Assembly (NCBI RefSeq): GCF_022346885.1
Contig: NZ_JAKRNK010000001.1
Coordinates: 372,001-436,000 of the forward strand
Reading direction: 5' to 3'
Source: Paenibacillus sp. ACRRX
GTDB lineage: Bacteria > Bacillota > Bacilli > Paenibacillales > Paenibacillaceae
Length of the DNA stretch: 64,000 bases
Of the stretch, positions 46,741 to 55,133 are shown piece by piece. The translations under genes and the position numbers were made by a program. Within the stretch, counting starts at the first letter, position 1; the number at the start of each line of letters is the position of its first letter. The notes below the pieces were generated by a model. That model worked only from the letters and a program-made list of their open reading frames with translations, had not been told where the DNA came from and searched no databases.

Positions 46741-47637
46741 ATGAAAAAGTTATTAAGTCTGTTACTTGTATCTACAATGAGTGTGGTGCTTCTAGCTGGA
46801 ATGGCATCTCCGACCGTCAAAGCGGAAGAGCAGAGAAACAACGCCGTTGTGAGCATCTCGAACAAAATCGACACGATGTTAAAAAGTGATCCGTCGTGGG
46901 GTAATTATTTTGTTAAGCATACGGTGGAAGAATCGATATTACAGGGGAGCAATATCGAAGGTACAACGGTATCTAATGTCGAAACATTAACGGTAGGTGA
47001 CTCTTTTCTTACTAACCATACAGCTCAGGAGCAAACTCTAACCTCGAGTTCATTTGAATATGAATTTCTGGAAACAACCAGTACGACCAATACAACAGGG
47101 TGGACATTTGGCTATGAATATAATGCTTCTCTAAGTGTACTCGTCGCAACGGCTTCACATACCTTCCGTGTAGACTATGATATGTCCACTTCGCAGACCA
47201 AAGAAAAGTCTATTACTAGAACGCTTATTGTACCTCCTCAGAACGTGATTGTTCCAGCAGGGAAAACATATCGAGTAAATTATGTATTTGATAAATTGAA
47301 AGTATCGGGCAGAAATACCTTATTGGCCGATATATTCGGACTATCCTTCTACAGTATTTTCTGGGATTCACCTGAATCGATTGGGATTGCCCTCAACTAT
47401 GCCAGTGATAAACAAGGATTAATTCGTGTGGAACGCGAGGATCGCCCCATATTTGATAAATTACGTTATGGCGTGAGAGCAGAAGGGGAGGGACGGTTCA
47501 GTACGGAGTATGGCACTCGGCTGTACGTAACGGTAGATGACGTGACTAACCCCAGTAAGCCTATTTCAGTGGAAACACGAATTGTGAACAACACAACTCC
47601 GAATCGGTGGTCAGGAATAAAACCTATTTATAAGTAG
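46741..47637 (+). CDS. Secreted ETX/MTX2-family pore-forming toxin
   Basis: A 298-residue aerolysin-like beta-pore-forming protein. ATG 46741 follows AAAGGAG by nine bases. Signal peptide 1-26, ending VKA. The long Ser/Thr-rich strands (VSNVETLTVGDSFLTNHTAQ, SFEYEFLETTSTTNTTGWTF, then FRVDYDMSTSQTKEKS) and the pattern RTLIVPPQNVIVPAGKTYRV are typical of the epsilon-toxin/Mtx2/Mtx3 group, where the middle Ser/Thr hairpin becomes the membrane barrel. Family members kill mosquito larvae or other animals. The 470 bases upstream (46273-46740) hold no gene. Solitary gene with its own terminator. Confidence 0.85.
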   Translation: MKKLLSLLLVSTMSVVLLAGMASPTVKAEEQRNNAVVSISNKIDTMLKSDPSWGNYFVKHTVEESILQGSNIEGTTVSNVETLTVGDSFLTNHTAQEQTLTSSSFEYEFLETTSTTNTTGWTFGYEYNASLSVLVATASHTFRVDYDMSTSQTKEKSITRTLIVPPQNVIVPAGKTYRVNYVFDKLKVSGRNTLLADIFGLSFYSIFWDSPESIGIALNYASDKQGLIRVEREDRPIFDKLRYGVRAEGEGRFSTEYGTRLYVTVDDVTNPSKPISVETRIVNNTTPNRWSGIKPIYK

Positions 47638-47658
47638 ATTATGATCAAGGAAACAAAC

Positions 47659-47686
47659 AAGCCGCCTCTATTATTGGGGGCGGTTT
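47659..47686 (+). terminator. Intrinsic terminator after the ETX/MTX2 gene
   Basis: AAGCCGCC (47659-47666) pairs with GGCGGTTT (47679-47686, one G-U), followed by TTA. Confidence 0.65.
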
Positions 47687-47782
47687 TTATCGTTTTAACG
47701 GGGGTTTCATAATAAAAATATGGATTTAAAACTCATATTAAAAAAGTAAGTAAATTATTTTATTGTAGTAACAAAGAAAAGG

Positions 47783-47821
47783 TTGACTTACTTTTATGAT
47801 GTAACTATAATAGTTACATCA
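47783..47821 (+). promoter_or_regulatory. Sigma-A promoter with a perfect palindromic operator over the -10
   Basis: TTGACT (47783-47788), 17 bases, TATAAT (47806-47811). A perfect palindrome with 12-base arms TGATGTAACTAT (47797-47808) and ATAGTTACATCA (47810-47821) around one A covers the -10. A further inverted repeat AAAAGTAAGT (47742-47751)/ACTTACTTTT (47786-47795) reaches the -35. Drives the DsbA-like and nitroreductase genes; start site near 47818, leaving a ~165-base leader. Confidence 0.75.
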
Positions 47822-47981
47822 GGGAGATCATTACACATCATAATATAATTTGATCAAGGAATCCTCTTAATCAGGATCTTATCCAGAAGTGTAAAGGTCG
47901 CAAGCCATCTTCACACAATTGCTGTTAACCGCAAGGATTATATTTGACGAAAACCAAGTGCAGCTAGAAAGGCGTGAAAAG

Positions 47982-48584
47982 ATGACTTTAAAAATTAAAG
48001 TATATTCCGACTTTATATGTCCATTCTGTTTTCTGGGCAAGGGGCCATTGGATGAAATTGTAAAGGAAAAGGACGTCGAGGTAGAGTGGATGCCATTTGA
48101 ATTACGACGCAGCCCACAGCCAAAGATTGATCCTTGGCAGGAACCTGACAAGTTGAGTTCTTGGGATTCTTATATTCTCCCAACTGCGAAGAAGTTAGGC
48201 ATCGAGATGCGACTGCCGCGATTATCCCCGCACCCATATACGCATTTGGCTTTTGAAGGTTGTCAATTTGCGAAGGAACGCGGGAAGGGAAATGAATTTC
48301 ACCACAGAGTGTTCACGGCCTTTTTTCAAGAAGAGCAGAATATCGAGGACGTTGAAGTATTAACGAACTTGGCTGGGGATGTCGGTCTACCGATGGAGGA
48401 ATTCAAAGAAGCACTGGAGTCACGCCAATATAGCGAAGCGCATCAGGCTGCTTTGCAGCATGCGTATGAAGAAGCTCGTATTAACGCCGTACCAACGTTT
48501 GTAATTGGTAATGAAGTGGTTAAAGGTATGGCCAGCAAGGAAAGATTGGCTGCTATTATTGATCGCGAACTAGCCAAGGTCTAA
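47982..48584 (+). CDS. DsbA-family oxidoreductase, FrnE-like
   Basis: A 200-residue cytosolic thioredoxin-fold protein; ATG 47982 follows GAAAGG, and 21 upstream in-frame codons lie in the leader. The redox motif is CPFC (about residues 13-16, in YSDFICPFCFLGKG), and the cis-Pro loop is INAVPTFVIGNEVVKG. Helical insert 60-150 (HTHLAFEGCQFAKE-type) is that of the FrnE/2-hydroxychromene-carboxylate isomerase-like DsbA group. Followed after 43 bases by a nitroreductase; the pair probably answers thiol or quinone stress. Confidence 0.82.
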   Translation: MTLKIKVYSDFICPFCFLGKGPLDEIVKEKDVEVEWMPFELRRSPQPKIDPWQEPDKLSSWDSYILPTAKKLGIEMRLPRLSPHPYTHLAFEGCQFAKERGKGNEFHHRVFTAFFQEEQNIEDVEVLTNLAGDVGLPMEEFKEALESRQYSEAHQAALQHAYEEARINAVPTFVIGNEVVKGMASKERLAAIIDRELAKV

Positions 48585-48627
48585 TACAAACGACAACATA
48601 TAACATACAAATTTGGAGGTTTTCTAC

Positions 48628-49230
48628 ATGTCAGCTGCTACTACTAACTTAAAAGATGTTTTAATTAACCGTCGTTCTGTTCGTAAAGTAGGAAAGAGCG
48701 CTTTAATTACGAAAGAAAAAATTCAAGAAGTGATACAGACAGCTCTGCATGCGCCTACTTCTTTTAATATGCAAAGTGGCCGTATCGTTGTCCTGATGGA
48801 TGGCGAACATGAGAAACTGTGGGATATCGTAAAAGAAACGCTGCGTTCCCGTGTTCCGGCAGAAAATTTCGAAGCGACAGTTGAACGATTGACAGGCTTC
48901 CGTGAGGGTGCAGGCACAATTTTGTTCTTTGAAAACCAAGAAACGATCCGTACGATGCAAGAGAAAGCTGCATCCTACAAAGATCAGTTTCCATTCTGGT
49001 CGCATCAAGGCAGTGCCATGCTCCAGTATGCAGTGTGGTTAACATTGTCCGCAGAAGGTATCGGTGCATCTGTTCAGCATTACAATCCGATCATCGATGA
49101 AGAAGTAAAGAACGTGTGGAACATTCCGCAGGACTGGAGCTTGGTTGCGCAAATGCCATTTGGCGAAGCGAAGGAACAGGCAGGAGAGAAAGCATTCTTG
49201 CCGCTTGAAGATGTTGTGAAGTTCTTCTAA
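48628..49230 (+). CDS. Nitroreductase-family protein (Frm2/YdfN-like)
   Basis: A 200-residue FMN-dependent oxidoreductase; ATG 48628 follows TTGGAGG by seven bases. RRSVRK (about 15-20, FMN phosphate), HAPTSFNMQSGRIVVL (about 41-56) and EGIGASVQHYNP (about 140-151) are the FMN-binding parts of the small Frm2/YdfN/YodC group that reduce quinones and nitro compounds. Second gene of the redox operon. A paralogue of similar length lies at 55134. Confidence 0.85.
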   Translation: MSAATTNLKDVLINRRSVRKVGKSALITKEKIQEVIQTALHAPTSFNMQSGRIVVLMDGEHEKLWDIVKETLRSRVPAENFEATVERLTGFREGAGTILFFENQETIRTMQEKAASYKDQFPFWSHQGSAMLQYAVWLTLSAEGIGASVQHYNPIIDEEVKNVWNIPQDWSLVAQMPFGEAKEQAGEKAFLPLEDVVKFF

Positions 49231-49300
49231 GCAACGTCGCGCCGCTGGTTTATCGAGTATGGATATGGTATAGATTATAAATGTATGATGAATGCTTTAA

Positions 49301-49346
49301 CATCAATAAAAGGGTCGAGCGAACTTGCTCGGCCCTTTTATTGATG
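49301..49346. terminator. Bidirectional terminator between nitroreductase and cupin genes
   Basis: Arms of about 20 bases (49301-49320, 49327-49346), beginning CATCAATAAAAGGG, with a single mismatch near the loop. Confidence 0.8.
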
Positions 49347-49389
49347 TGGAGTAGGTGTAAATTATAGCTGCAAGTAAGGTGCGTAATTG

Positions 49390-50115
49390 TCAAAATCGAT
49401 GATAAGCGTATGGGCTTGGTTGATGGTGGGGACAGGGCTGATAGGGAGCAGGATAACCGTACTGAGGCTGCGGAACAGCTGTATGCGGATGGTAACCCTG
49501 CGGCTGATGAGATGGATGATGCGGATGAGGTTGCGAATATGCCCGTTGTTCATTTTGCCCATTTGTTCCAGCAGGCCGCATACAGTTGGCAGGAGGACCA
49601 ATCACAACTGTTTTGGTGATCGGTTGGAGCGCAGAGGTAATCTGTTCCTCGTTTAAACAATAAGTATGAGCCAATACTTCTTTAGGCGTAAGGCGAAGCA
49701 CATCTGAGCCAAATATGACCGTTGGCGCAGGCTGATCAAATATGGCAAGCGCATGAGTTTGGTCTGTTAACGCTGTTTCCCAGTGCCACCATCCTTTAGG
49801 AATATTGACGACCTGACCTGGCTTCAGCCGATAATTTAATACTTGATTGGTGAACGCATTTAGAATTCCGATAAATAGTTCGCCTGAAATTGTATATACT
49901 AATTCAGCTTCATTGGGATGCCAATGAGGTTCAACTGTTTGTCCCTCGCTGAGAAAGATGTCAAGTAAAGATACATTTTCCAAAGAAGGTAATTGGACAT
50001 TGGACAATACATTGATGTAGTTGTTATCGTCTTTTTTAAAAAACGAGCTGCTGTTTACATCAAAAGATAAATTCAAAGAGGGGGACTGAAAATCTGGAGT
50101 CGCCATGGTGATCAT
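49390..50115 (-). CDS. Cupin-domain protein with His/Pro-rich tail
   Basis: About 241 residues. Start at ATG 50115 or 50106; AAAGGG lies before both. A single cupin barrel (about 35-150) holds the metal motif EPHWHPNEAELVYTISGE and the second motif IPKGWWHWE. Residues 180-241 are a tail rich in His, Pro, Gln and Tyr (HPHHPSHQPQGYHPH), like the tails of spore-coat and metal-storing proteins. Probably a cupin of the oxalate-decarboxylase-like spore group; enzyme activity is unproven. Confidence 0.7.
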   Translation of the reverse strand: MITMATPDFQSPSLNLSFDVNSSSFFKKDDNNYINVLSNVQLPSLENVSLLDIFLSEGQTVEPHWHPNEAELVYTISGELFIGILNAFTNQVLNYRLKPGQVVNIPKGWWHWETALTDQTHALAIFDQPAPTVIFGSDVLRLTPKEVLAHTYCLNEEQITSALQPITKTVVIGPPANCMRPAGTNGQNEQRAYSQPHPHHPSHQPQGYHPHTAVPQPQYGYPAPYQPCPHHQPSPYAYHRF

Positions 50116-50273
50116 ACACCCTTTCCGAGATTCATATCGTATTTGCGGCACAGCGCATTATATGCGAATGCCCACATGGGGGTGAGCATCTCTGTTAGGC
50201 AACATGAAAGGGAGCCTATAGTTATGGTAAGATATAAGTATATCTAATATTACATAGTCGGGAGGAATCAGAT

Positions 50274-50831
50274 ATGATCAGATTAGCAAAGCCAGAGGAC
50301 AGTAAACATATTATTCCCCTTATGATGGAAGCAATAGGTACTATTGCATTTGATTTGTCGGGGACGGAAAACATAGAAACGACTGTAGACGTACTGGAAC
50401 AGTATTTTTTACAATCTGGCAATCGTCTAAGTTGGGATAACAGCATCGTATGGGAGCAAGACGGGGTACCGCTCGGCTACGCGTTATTTTATGAGGGCAG
50501 CAATGTGATCGCATTGGACCAGCCGTTGGAAGCACGCTTATCTGAATTGCGTGGGGAGCCAGTTCAACTTGTTAAGGAAGCGCTGCCAGGGGAATTTTAT
50601 TTGGATTCGCTAGCGGTAGATGCTTCACAGCGTGGACAAGGCATCGGCAAGCAGCTTATGGCCGCTTTTGAAGATGAAGCAAGAACACGAGGTTTGTCAA
50701 AGGCGTCATTACTGGTGAACGTGGCAAATAACAGGGCAAAGCAGTTGTATGAAGTGCAGGGATATGAGGGAGACGGCCTTGTCATAACAATTGCTGGTGA
50801 ACATTATGAGCACATGGTAAAAAAAGTATAG
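50274..50831 (+). CDS. GNAT-family N-acetyltransferase
   Basis: A 185-residue acetyltransferase. Motif A is LAVDASQRGQGIGKQLMAAF (about 113-132, with the acetyl-CoA pyrophosphate loop), then VNVANNRAKQLYEVQGY (motif B). GGGAGG lies nine bases before the ATG. It diverges from the cupin gene and is closed by a terminator. Substrate unknown. Confidence 0.82.
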   Translation: MIRLAKPEDSKHIIPLMMEAIGTIAFDLSGTENIETTVDVLEQYFLQSGNRLSWDNSIVWEQDGVPLGYALFYEGSNVIALDQPLEARLSELRGEPVQLVKEALPGEFYLDSLAVDASQRGQGIGKQLMAAFEDEARTRGLSKASLLVNVANNRAKQLYEVQGYEGDGLVITIAGEHYEHMVKKV

Positions 50832-50855
50832 AACTTAACTGTTAATCCATGAGAG

Positions 50856-50890
50856 AAAGAGGTCTGCTGCTCAACGCGGCAGTCCTCTTT
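50856..50890 (+). terminator. Intrinsic terminator after the GNAT gene
   Basis: AAAGAGG-T-CTGC (50856-50867) pairs with GCAG-T-CCTCTTT (50879-50890), followed by TTTC. Confidence 0.75.
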
Positions 50891-50899
50891 TTCTATATG

Positions 50900-51415
50900 C
50901 GGCTTCTCCATCAAGGGCAAGATTATGAAAGAAAAAGTGTATATTTATGAGAATATAACTAAACTATGCTTTAATTTCTGAAAGGGCTGAAAAACGTATC
51001 AATTGGAAGATTGAACCTGATAAATGGCAATGTATTCGTTTTCTTCAAAATTAGAGCGGTTTTACTTTTCGACGTTAAATGCGATATTTTGTAAGTAGAA
51101 ATTATAAACTACCATAATTACACAGAGAGTAGGTGCAACACTACATCCGAATTTATGCATATATGTCGGCTACGTTATACGCATAAATACCTGTCTAGAT
51201 CTCCCCAATTTCAGATCCATTTTTCGTCAATCTCTCGTAAGTGTCTTCTTCATTTCGTATCATTACATTTCCCTGTTGTTCAAGGTTCAATTTCATCATA
51301 CTTGTTATGCACACAAACTAAGATAGCGATATCTTATGTGTGTTCTTTGATCATATGAACAACACCTATTTTGTTACGCCAAAGAGCAGTAGATAGAGAA
51401 GAAGGAGTGAATACC
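50900..51415 (+). other. Long structured non-coding region before the polysaccharide locus
   Basis: About 515 bases without a gene. Two inverted repeats stand out: TTTATGCATAT with ATACGCATAAA (51152-51187), and AAGATA-GCGA-TATCTT flanked by ACACA/TGTGT (51311-51343). They could be operators or RNA hairpins of a long 5' leader. No known riboswitch was recognised. Confidence 0.4.
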
Positions 51416-52765
51416 ATGCAATACTTTTTGTATTTATCGACGATTGTGTTCCTTGTCTTTCAGCTTCTTTATACGGTCATTCCGCTTTTATTCAGTAAAG
51501 TGAGAAAGTTAGATGTAACCTTTGATGAAAAATCAATTTCCGTACTTGTTCCGGCTTACAATGAGGAGCTTACGATCAAGAATTGTATAGATGCGATGGA
51601 GGGTTTGAACTATCAGAATCATGAGATCATTATCATTAACGATGGTTCCAAGGATAGCACTCTTGCCAAATTAGAAGAATTATTAGAATTAGTCCCGGAC
51701 AGCAGAAAGCCAGATAACAAGCTTACATACAAATCGATCAAGGGAATATACAGATCACAGCTGTACCCGCATATATTTGTGATCGATAAGCTTAACGGCG
51801 GCAAAGCAGATTCGCTTAATGCGGGTATTGACTGTGCCAATGCGGACATTGTGATTACTTTAGATGCAGACAGCATGCTGGAAGTGAATTCATTAAAATA
51901 TGTCAATCAATACTTTCAAGACGATGAGATTATTGCGCTTGGTGGAACGGTTAAGATTGTACAGGGCGCTGAACGCAAAGATGGTGTCATCTTTGAGAAA
52001 TTTAAAGGTAAAGGACTTATTAAAAGTCAAATTATTAATTACATCCACGGGTTCTATGTCCGCAAGCTAACGCAATCTTTCTTTAATTCTATTGTGGTAA
52101 TCTCCGGTGCGTTCGGAGCCTTCTATAAAGATATTCTAGTCGAGGTAAATGGCTTCAGGAGTACGGTTGGCGAGGATATCGATATAACCCTCAAAATTCA
52201 TAAATATTTGAAAGCCAACAAGCTGAAAAAGAAGCTGGTATATGCGCCGGAAGCCGTATGCTACACGGAATGCCCCGAAAATCTTAAAAATTTCTACAAG
52301 CAACGTATTCGTTGGCAAAAAGCATTTGTGGATTGCATTTTAATCTACTGGTCGAAGCTATCGCAAAAATTTACGGTGGGTGTAAGTTTGTTCTTCGCCA
52401 TTGACGGCTTTATATTAGGCACGTTCACCGCGTTTACCACGATATTTTATATTATACAAGCACTGCTCTCGGGAGATAATCTTCTGCAAGCTATAGTCTT
52501 GTTCCTCGTAACGTTAGTTGTAAATGCAGTTCAAATTCTGATCTCACTTTTCCTATGCAAGAAATATGGCAGTAATTATTCATTTTTCGACTATGTCAAG
52601 ATGTTTGTATTCAGTCAATACGAGCTGCTCACGTATCGTAACATACTATTGTACATTAACATCGTCGGTACGTTTAAGTACTTTGACAATGATGAGGGTT
52701 GGGGCTTTGTAGAACGAAAAGGCGTCGCAACCATTAGCCAGAACGTGGCAGCTAGTTCTCAATAA
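51416..52765 (+). CDS. Processive family-2 glycosyltransferase (PgaC/IcaA/NodC-like)
   Basis: About 449 residues from ATG 51416 (AAGGAG upstream). An N-terminal membrane helix, then a GT-A catalytic domain with SVLVPAYNEE, the DxD motif TLDADS (about residue 155), the acceptor Asp in VGEDIDITLK and the processivity motif QRIRW (about 300). Two to four C-terminal helices follow. This is the layout of synthases of poly-GlcNAc, chitin oligomers or hyaluronan. An ORF for acyltransferase and one for a GH18 protein follow within 20 bases each, so it heads a polysaccharide operon. Confidence 0.86.
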   Translation: MQYFLYLSTIVFLVFQLLYTVIPLLFSKVRKLDVTFDEKSISVLVPAYNEELTIKNCIDAMEGLNYQNHEIIIINDGSKDSTLAKLEELLELVPDSRKPDNKLTYKSIKGIYRSQLYPHIFVIDKLNGGKADSLNAGIDCANADIVITLDADSMLEVNSLKYVNQYFQDDEIIALGGTVKIVQGAERKDGVIFEKFKGKGLIKSQIINYIHGFYVRKLTQSFFNSIVVISGAFGAFYKDILVEVNGFRSTVGEDIDITLKIHKYLKANKLKKKLVYAPEAVCYTECPENLKNFYKQRIRWQKAFVDCILIYWSKLSQKFTVGVSLFFAIDGFILGTFTAFTTIFYIIQALLSGDNLLQAIVLFLVTLVVNAVQILISLFLCKKYGSNYSFFDYVKMFVFSQYELLTYRNILLYINIVGTFKYFDNDEGWGFVERKGVATISQNVAASSQ

Positions 52766-52783
52766 GTTATTCAGGGGGCAACT

Positions 52784-53884
52784 ATGAACAGCATATTTCA
52801 GAATAAACGAATCGTATATGTGGATATACTCCGTATTTTATCGATCGCAGCCGTAATTATTCTCCACATCACCGCCGACTTACTGACTCGGACCAACGAT
52901 TTTAACACGGGTTCCTGGTGGATTAGCAATCTGTTTAATTCCGTATCACGCTTTGCGGTACCTGTGTTTTTTATGATAAGCGGCGCGATGATCTTGCGTG
53001 TTGAGGTCAAGTCCTATAAAGATTTTTATCTCAAGCGGGTTGTGCCCCTGCTTATCCCTTTATTCACTTGGTCCCTGATCTATGATCTGTACAGCCAGTA
53101 TTATATTCTCAAAAGCAACATGGGAGTTGGCGAGTTTATACTGGACTTTGGGTATAGATTACTGACGGATCGAAACTACGTACATTTATGGTTCTTATAC
53201 GCTATTATCGCTATTTATGCGACTGTTCCTCTGATTAGTAAATTGGTTAAAGTATGTTCGCAAAAAGATATTCGTTATTATTTGCTCTTATGGTTTATTG
53301 TGAGTGTGGTGTATCGGTTTGTGTCAGATGTCGTATTCCGACTGACCGATCAGTACATTAATATTCCGATTTTAAATATTCCCTTTTTTACAGGGTTCCT
53401 CGGGTACTTTGTTCTAGGCTATTACTTGTTTAACTTTGATCTTTCGGATAAATGGAAAAATATTGTGTACAACCTAGGTATCGTATCCTTCTTCCTGACT
53501 CCTGTAGCGACTTATTTTGCTTCACTCCACAGCGGGGTGCTAGATGAGATGTTCTACGGCAACTACTCTGTTACGACTTTCTTCATGGCCGTTGGTATGT
53601 TTGTTTTCTTCAAAGAGAAAGAGACATCAATTAGCGAAAAAACAAATCATAAAGTGAAAAAAATGATCAGCTCTTTATCCAAAGCAAGCTTCAGCATCTA
53701 CCTCATCCATTTATTGGTTGATCTTCTGGTATCTCGCAGAGTGGAAGTGGAGGCTACAATGCTTCAGACGAGTACTAGCCTTATCTTTAACATATTTGCG
53801 ATATTCTCGATCAGTTATGTAACGGTTAAAGTATTAAATCTGAATAAATTCATTACGCAAATATTATTCGGCGGAAGAGGGTAG
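52784..53884 (+). CDS. Membrane acyltransferase-3 family protein (IcaC/OatA-like)
   Basis: A 366-residue protein with about ten membrane helices. The family start RIVYVDILRILSIAAVIILH (with the catalytic-type His in ILHITADLL), the RFAVPVFFMISGAM motif and the ASFSIYLIHLLV motif near the end identify Acyl_transf_3. Members transfer acetyl or succinyl groups to polysaccharides, or help export them as proposed for IcaC. Lies 18 bases after the synthase gene. Confidence 0.84.
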   Translation: MNSIFQNKRIVYVDILRILSIAAVIILHITADLLTRTNDFNTGSWWISNLFNSVSRFAVPVFFMISGAMILRVEVKSYKDFYLKRVVPLLIPLFTWSLIYDLYSQYYILKSNMGVGEFILDFGYRLLTDRNYVHLWFLYAIIAIYATVPLISKLVKVCSQKDIRYYLLLWFIVSVVYRFVSDVVFRLTDQYINIPILNIPFFTGFLGYFVLGYYLFNFDLSDKWKNIVYNLGIVSFFLTPVATYFASLHSGVLDEMFYGNYSVTTFFMAVGMFVFFKEKETSISEKTNHKVKKMISSLSKASFSIYLIHLLVDLLVSRRVEVEATMLQTSTSLIFNIFAIFSISYVTVKVLNLNKFITQILFGGRG

Positions 53885-53891
53885 AGCAACG

Positions 53892-55031
53892 ATGAAAATA
53901 AGTATATACACCAAGGTTTTTGTAGCTCTGCTGCTGGTTGGAATGGGAATCTATTTCTTTCAGATTGCCAATGCGGAAGAAAAAAAAGTAACAACGGTCT
54001 ATATTGAAGCGTGGCGTGATCCAAAGGATGTTCATTTGACAGAGAAAAAAGTAGATATCGCTTTTGTAGCATTTGCAAAGATTGACGGAACCAATCTGTA
54101 TTTTCATAAGGATGTTACAGCCAACAATCAGATCAAGGAAAACATTAAACAGCTAAAGGCTAATAACCAGGGCACAAAGATGGTGCTGGCGGTTGGTGGT
54201 TATGGTGTAGATGGATTCTCTGATGCGGCAATGGACGGAAATCGGTATTTATTTACAGAAAATATAATAAGCATGGTAAAAGAACTGGATTTGGACGGTG
54301 TTGATATCGATTGGGAGTATCCCGCATTTGACGCATGGAAGACTCAGAAAGCTCGTCCCGAAGATACTAAGAACTTTACAAGTCTTATGAGAGAACTTCG
54401 AGAAAAGCTTAATCGACTGCCGCATAAAAACAAATCGAAATATTTGTTAACCTTTGCTTCGGGAACGCAGGATTGGTATTTTAAAAATGTAGAAGTCAAA
54501 CAGGTGGAGAAATACGTCGATTACATTAACGTTATGAGCTACGACATGACAGGACGCTGGTCGGATACGACAGGCTTTAATTCCAACTTGTATATCGACA
54601 AACAAAATAAATCGAAGCTCAGTATTGATAAGGTCATTACCAAATACTTGGAACACGATATTGATAGCAAGAAGCTGTTGCTGGGTGTGCCAGCTTATTC
54701 ATATGGTTGGAAAGGCGTTAAAAGCAAGAAAGACGGATTATTCGAGTTGGGTAAACCGATTGATATCGTCAAAACAGATCTCAGCTACAAAACGCTTATG
54801 GACAAGTATATGAACAAAAAAGGATTCAAACGCTACTTTGACGAGAAGGCACAGGCTGCTTATTTGTACGATGGTGATATCTTCATCAGCTATGAGGATA
54901 AGGAAGCGCTGAAGGCAAAAGTGGCCTATATCAAGCAGAAAGATCTCGCAGGAGCTATGGTATGGGAATATTCGCAGGATGCAGATGACGGGATAGTGAA
55001 ATATTTGTCCGAGAACTTAAATAAAGAATGA
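53892..55031 (+). CDS. Secreted or membrane-tethered GH18 chitinase-like hydrolase
   Basis: A 379-residue protein: N-terminal signal or anchor (about 8-28), then a complete GH18 barrel. The SxGG-type strand reads MVLAVGGYG, the catalytic motif DGVDIDWEYP (about 137-146) has all three acids, then NVMSYDMTG and the final barrel motif GAMVWEYSQD. Substrate is expected to be a beta-1,4-GlcNAc-type chain. It follows the acyltransferase gene by eight bases, so it probably trims or releases the polymer made by the upstream synthase. Confidence 0.88.
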   Translation: MKISIYTKVFVALLLVGMGIYFFQIANAEEKKVTTVYIEAWRDPKDVHLTEKKVDIAFVAFAKIDGTNLYFHKDVTANNQIKENIKQLKANNQGTKMVLAVGGYGVDGFSDAAMDGNRYLFTENIISMVKELDLDGVDIDWEYPAFDAWKTQKARPEDTKNFTSLMRELREKLNRLPHKNKSKYLLTFASGTQDWYFKNVEVKQVEKYVDYINVMSYDMTGRWSDTTGFNSNLYIDKQNKSKLSIDKVITKYLEHDIDSKKLLLGVPAYSYGWKGVKSKKDGLFELGKPIDIVKTDLSYKTLMDKYMNKKGFKRYFDEKAQAAYLYDGDIFISYEDKEALKAKVAYIKQKDLAGAMVWEYSQDADDGIVKYLSENLNKE

Positions 55032-55133
55032 CAGTCTAAGATTAAGAGCCTGAAATTGAGGTTATATATAATATAGTATGGACATGCTATGTTATTGGAA
55101 CGCCTATGCAAAGCATAAAAGGAGCGATAACCA

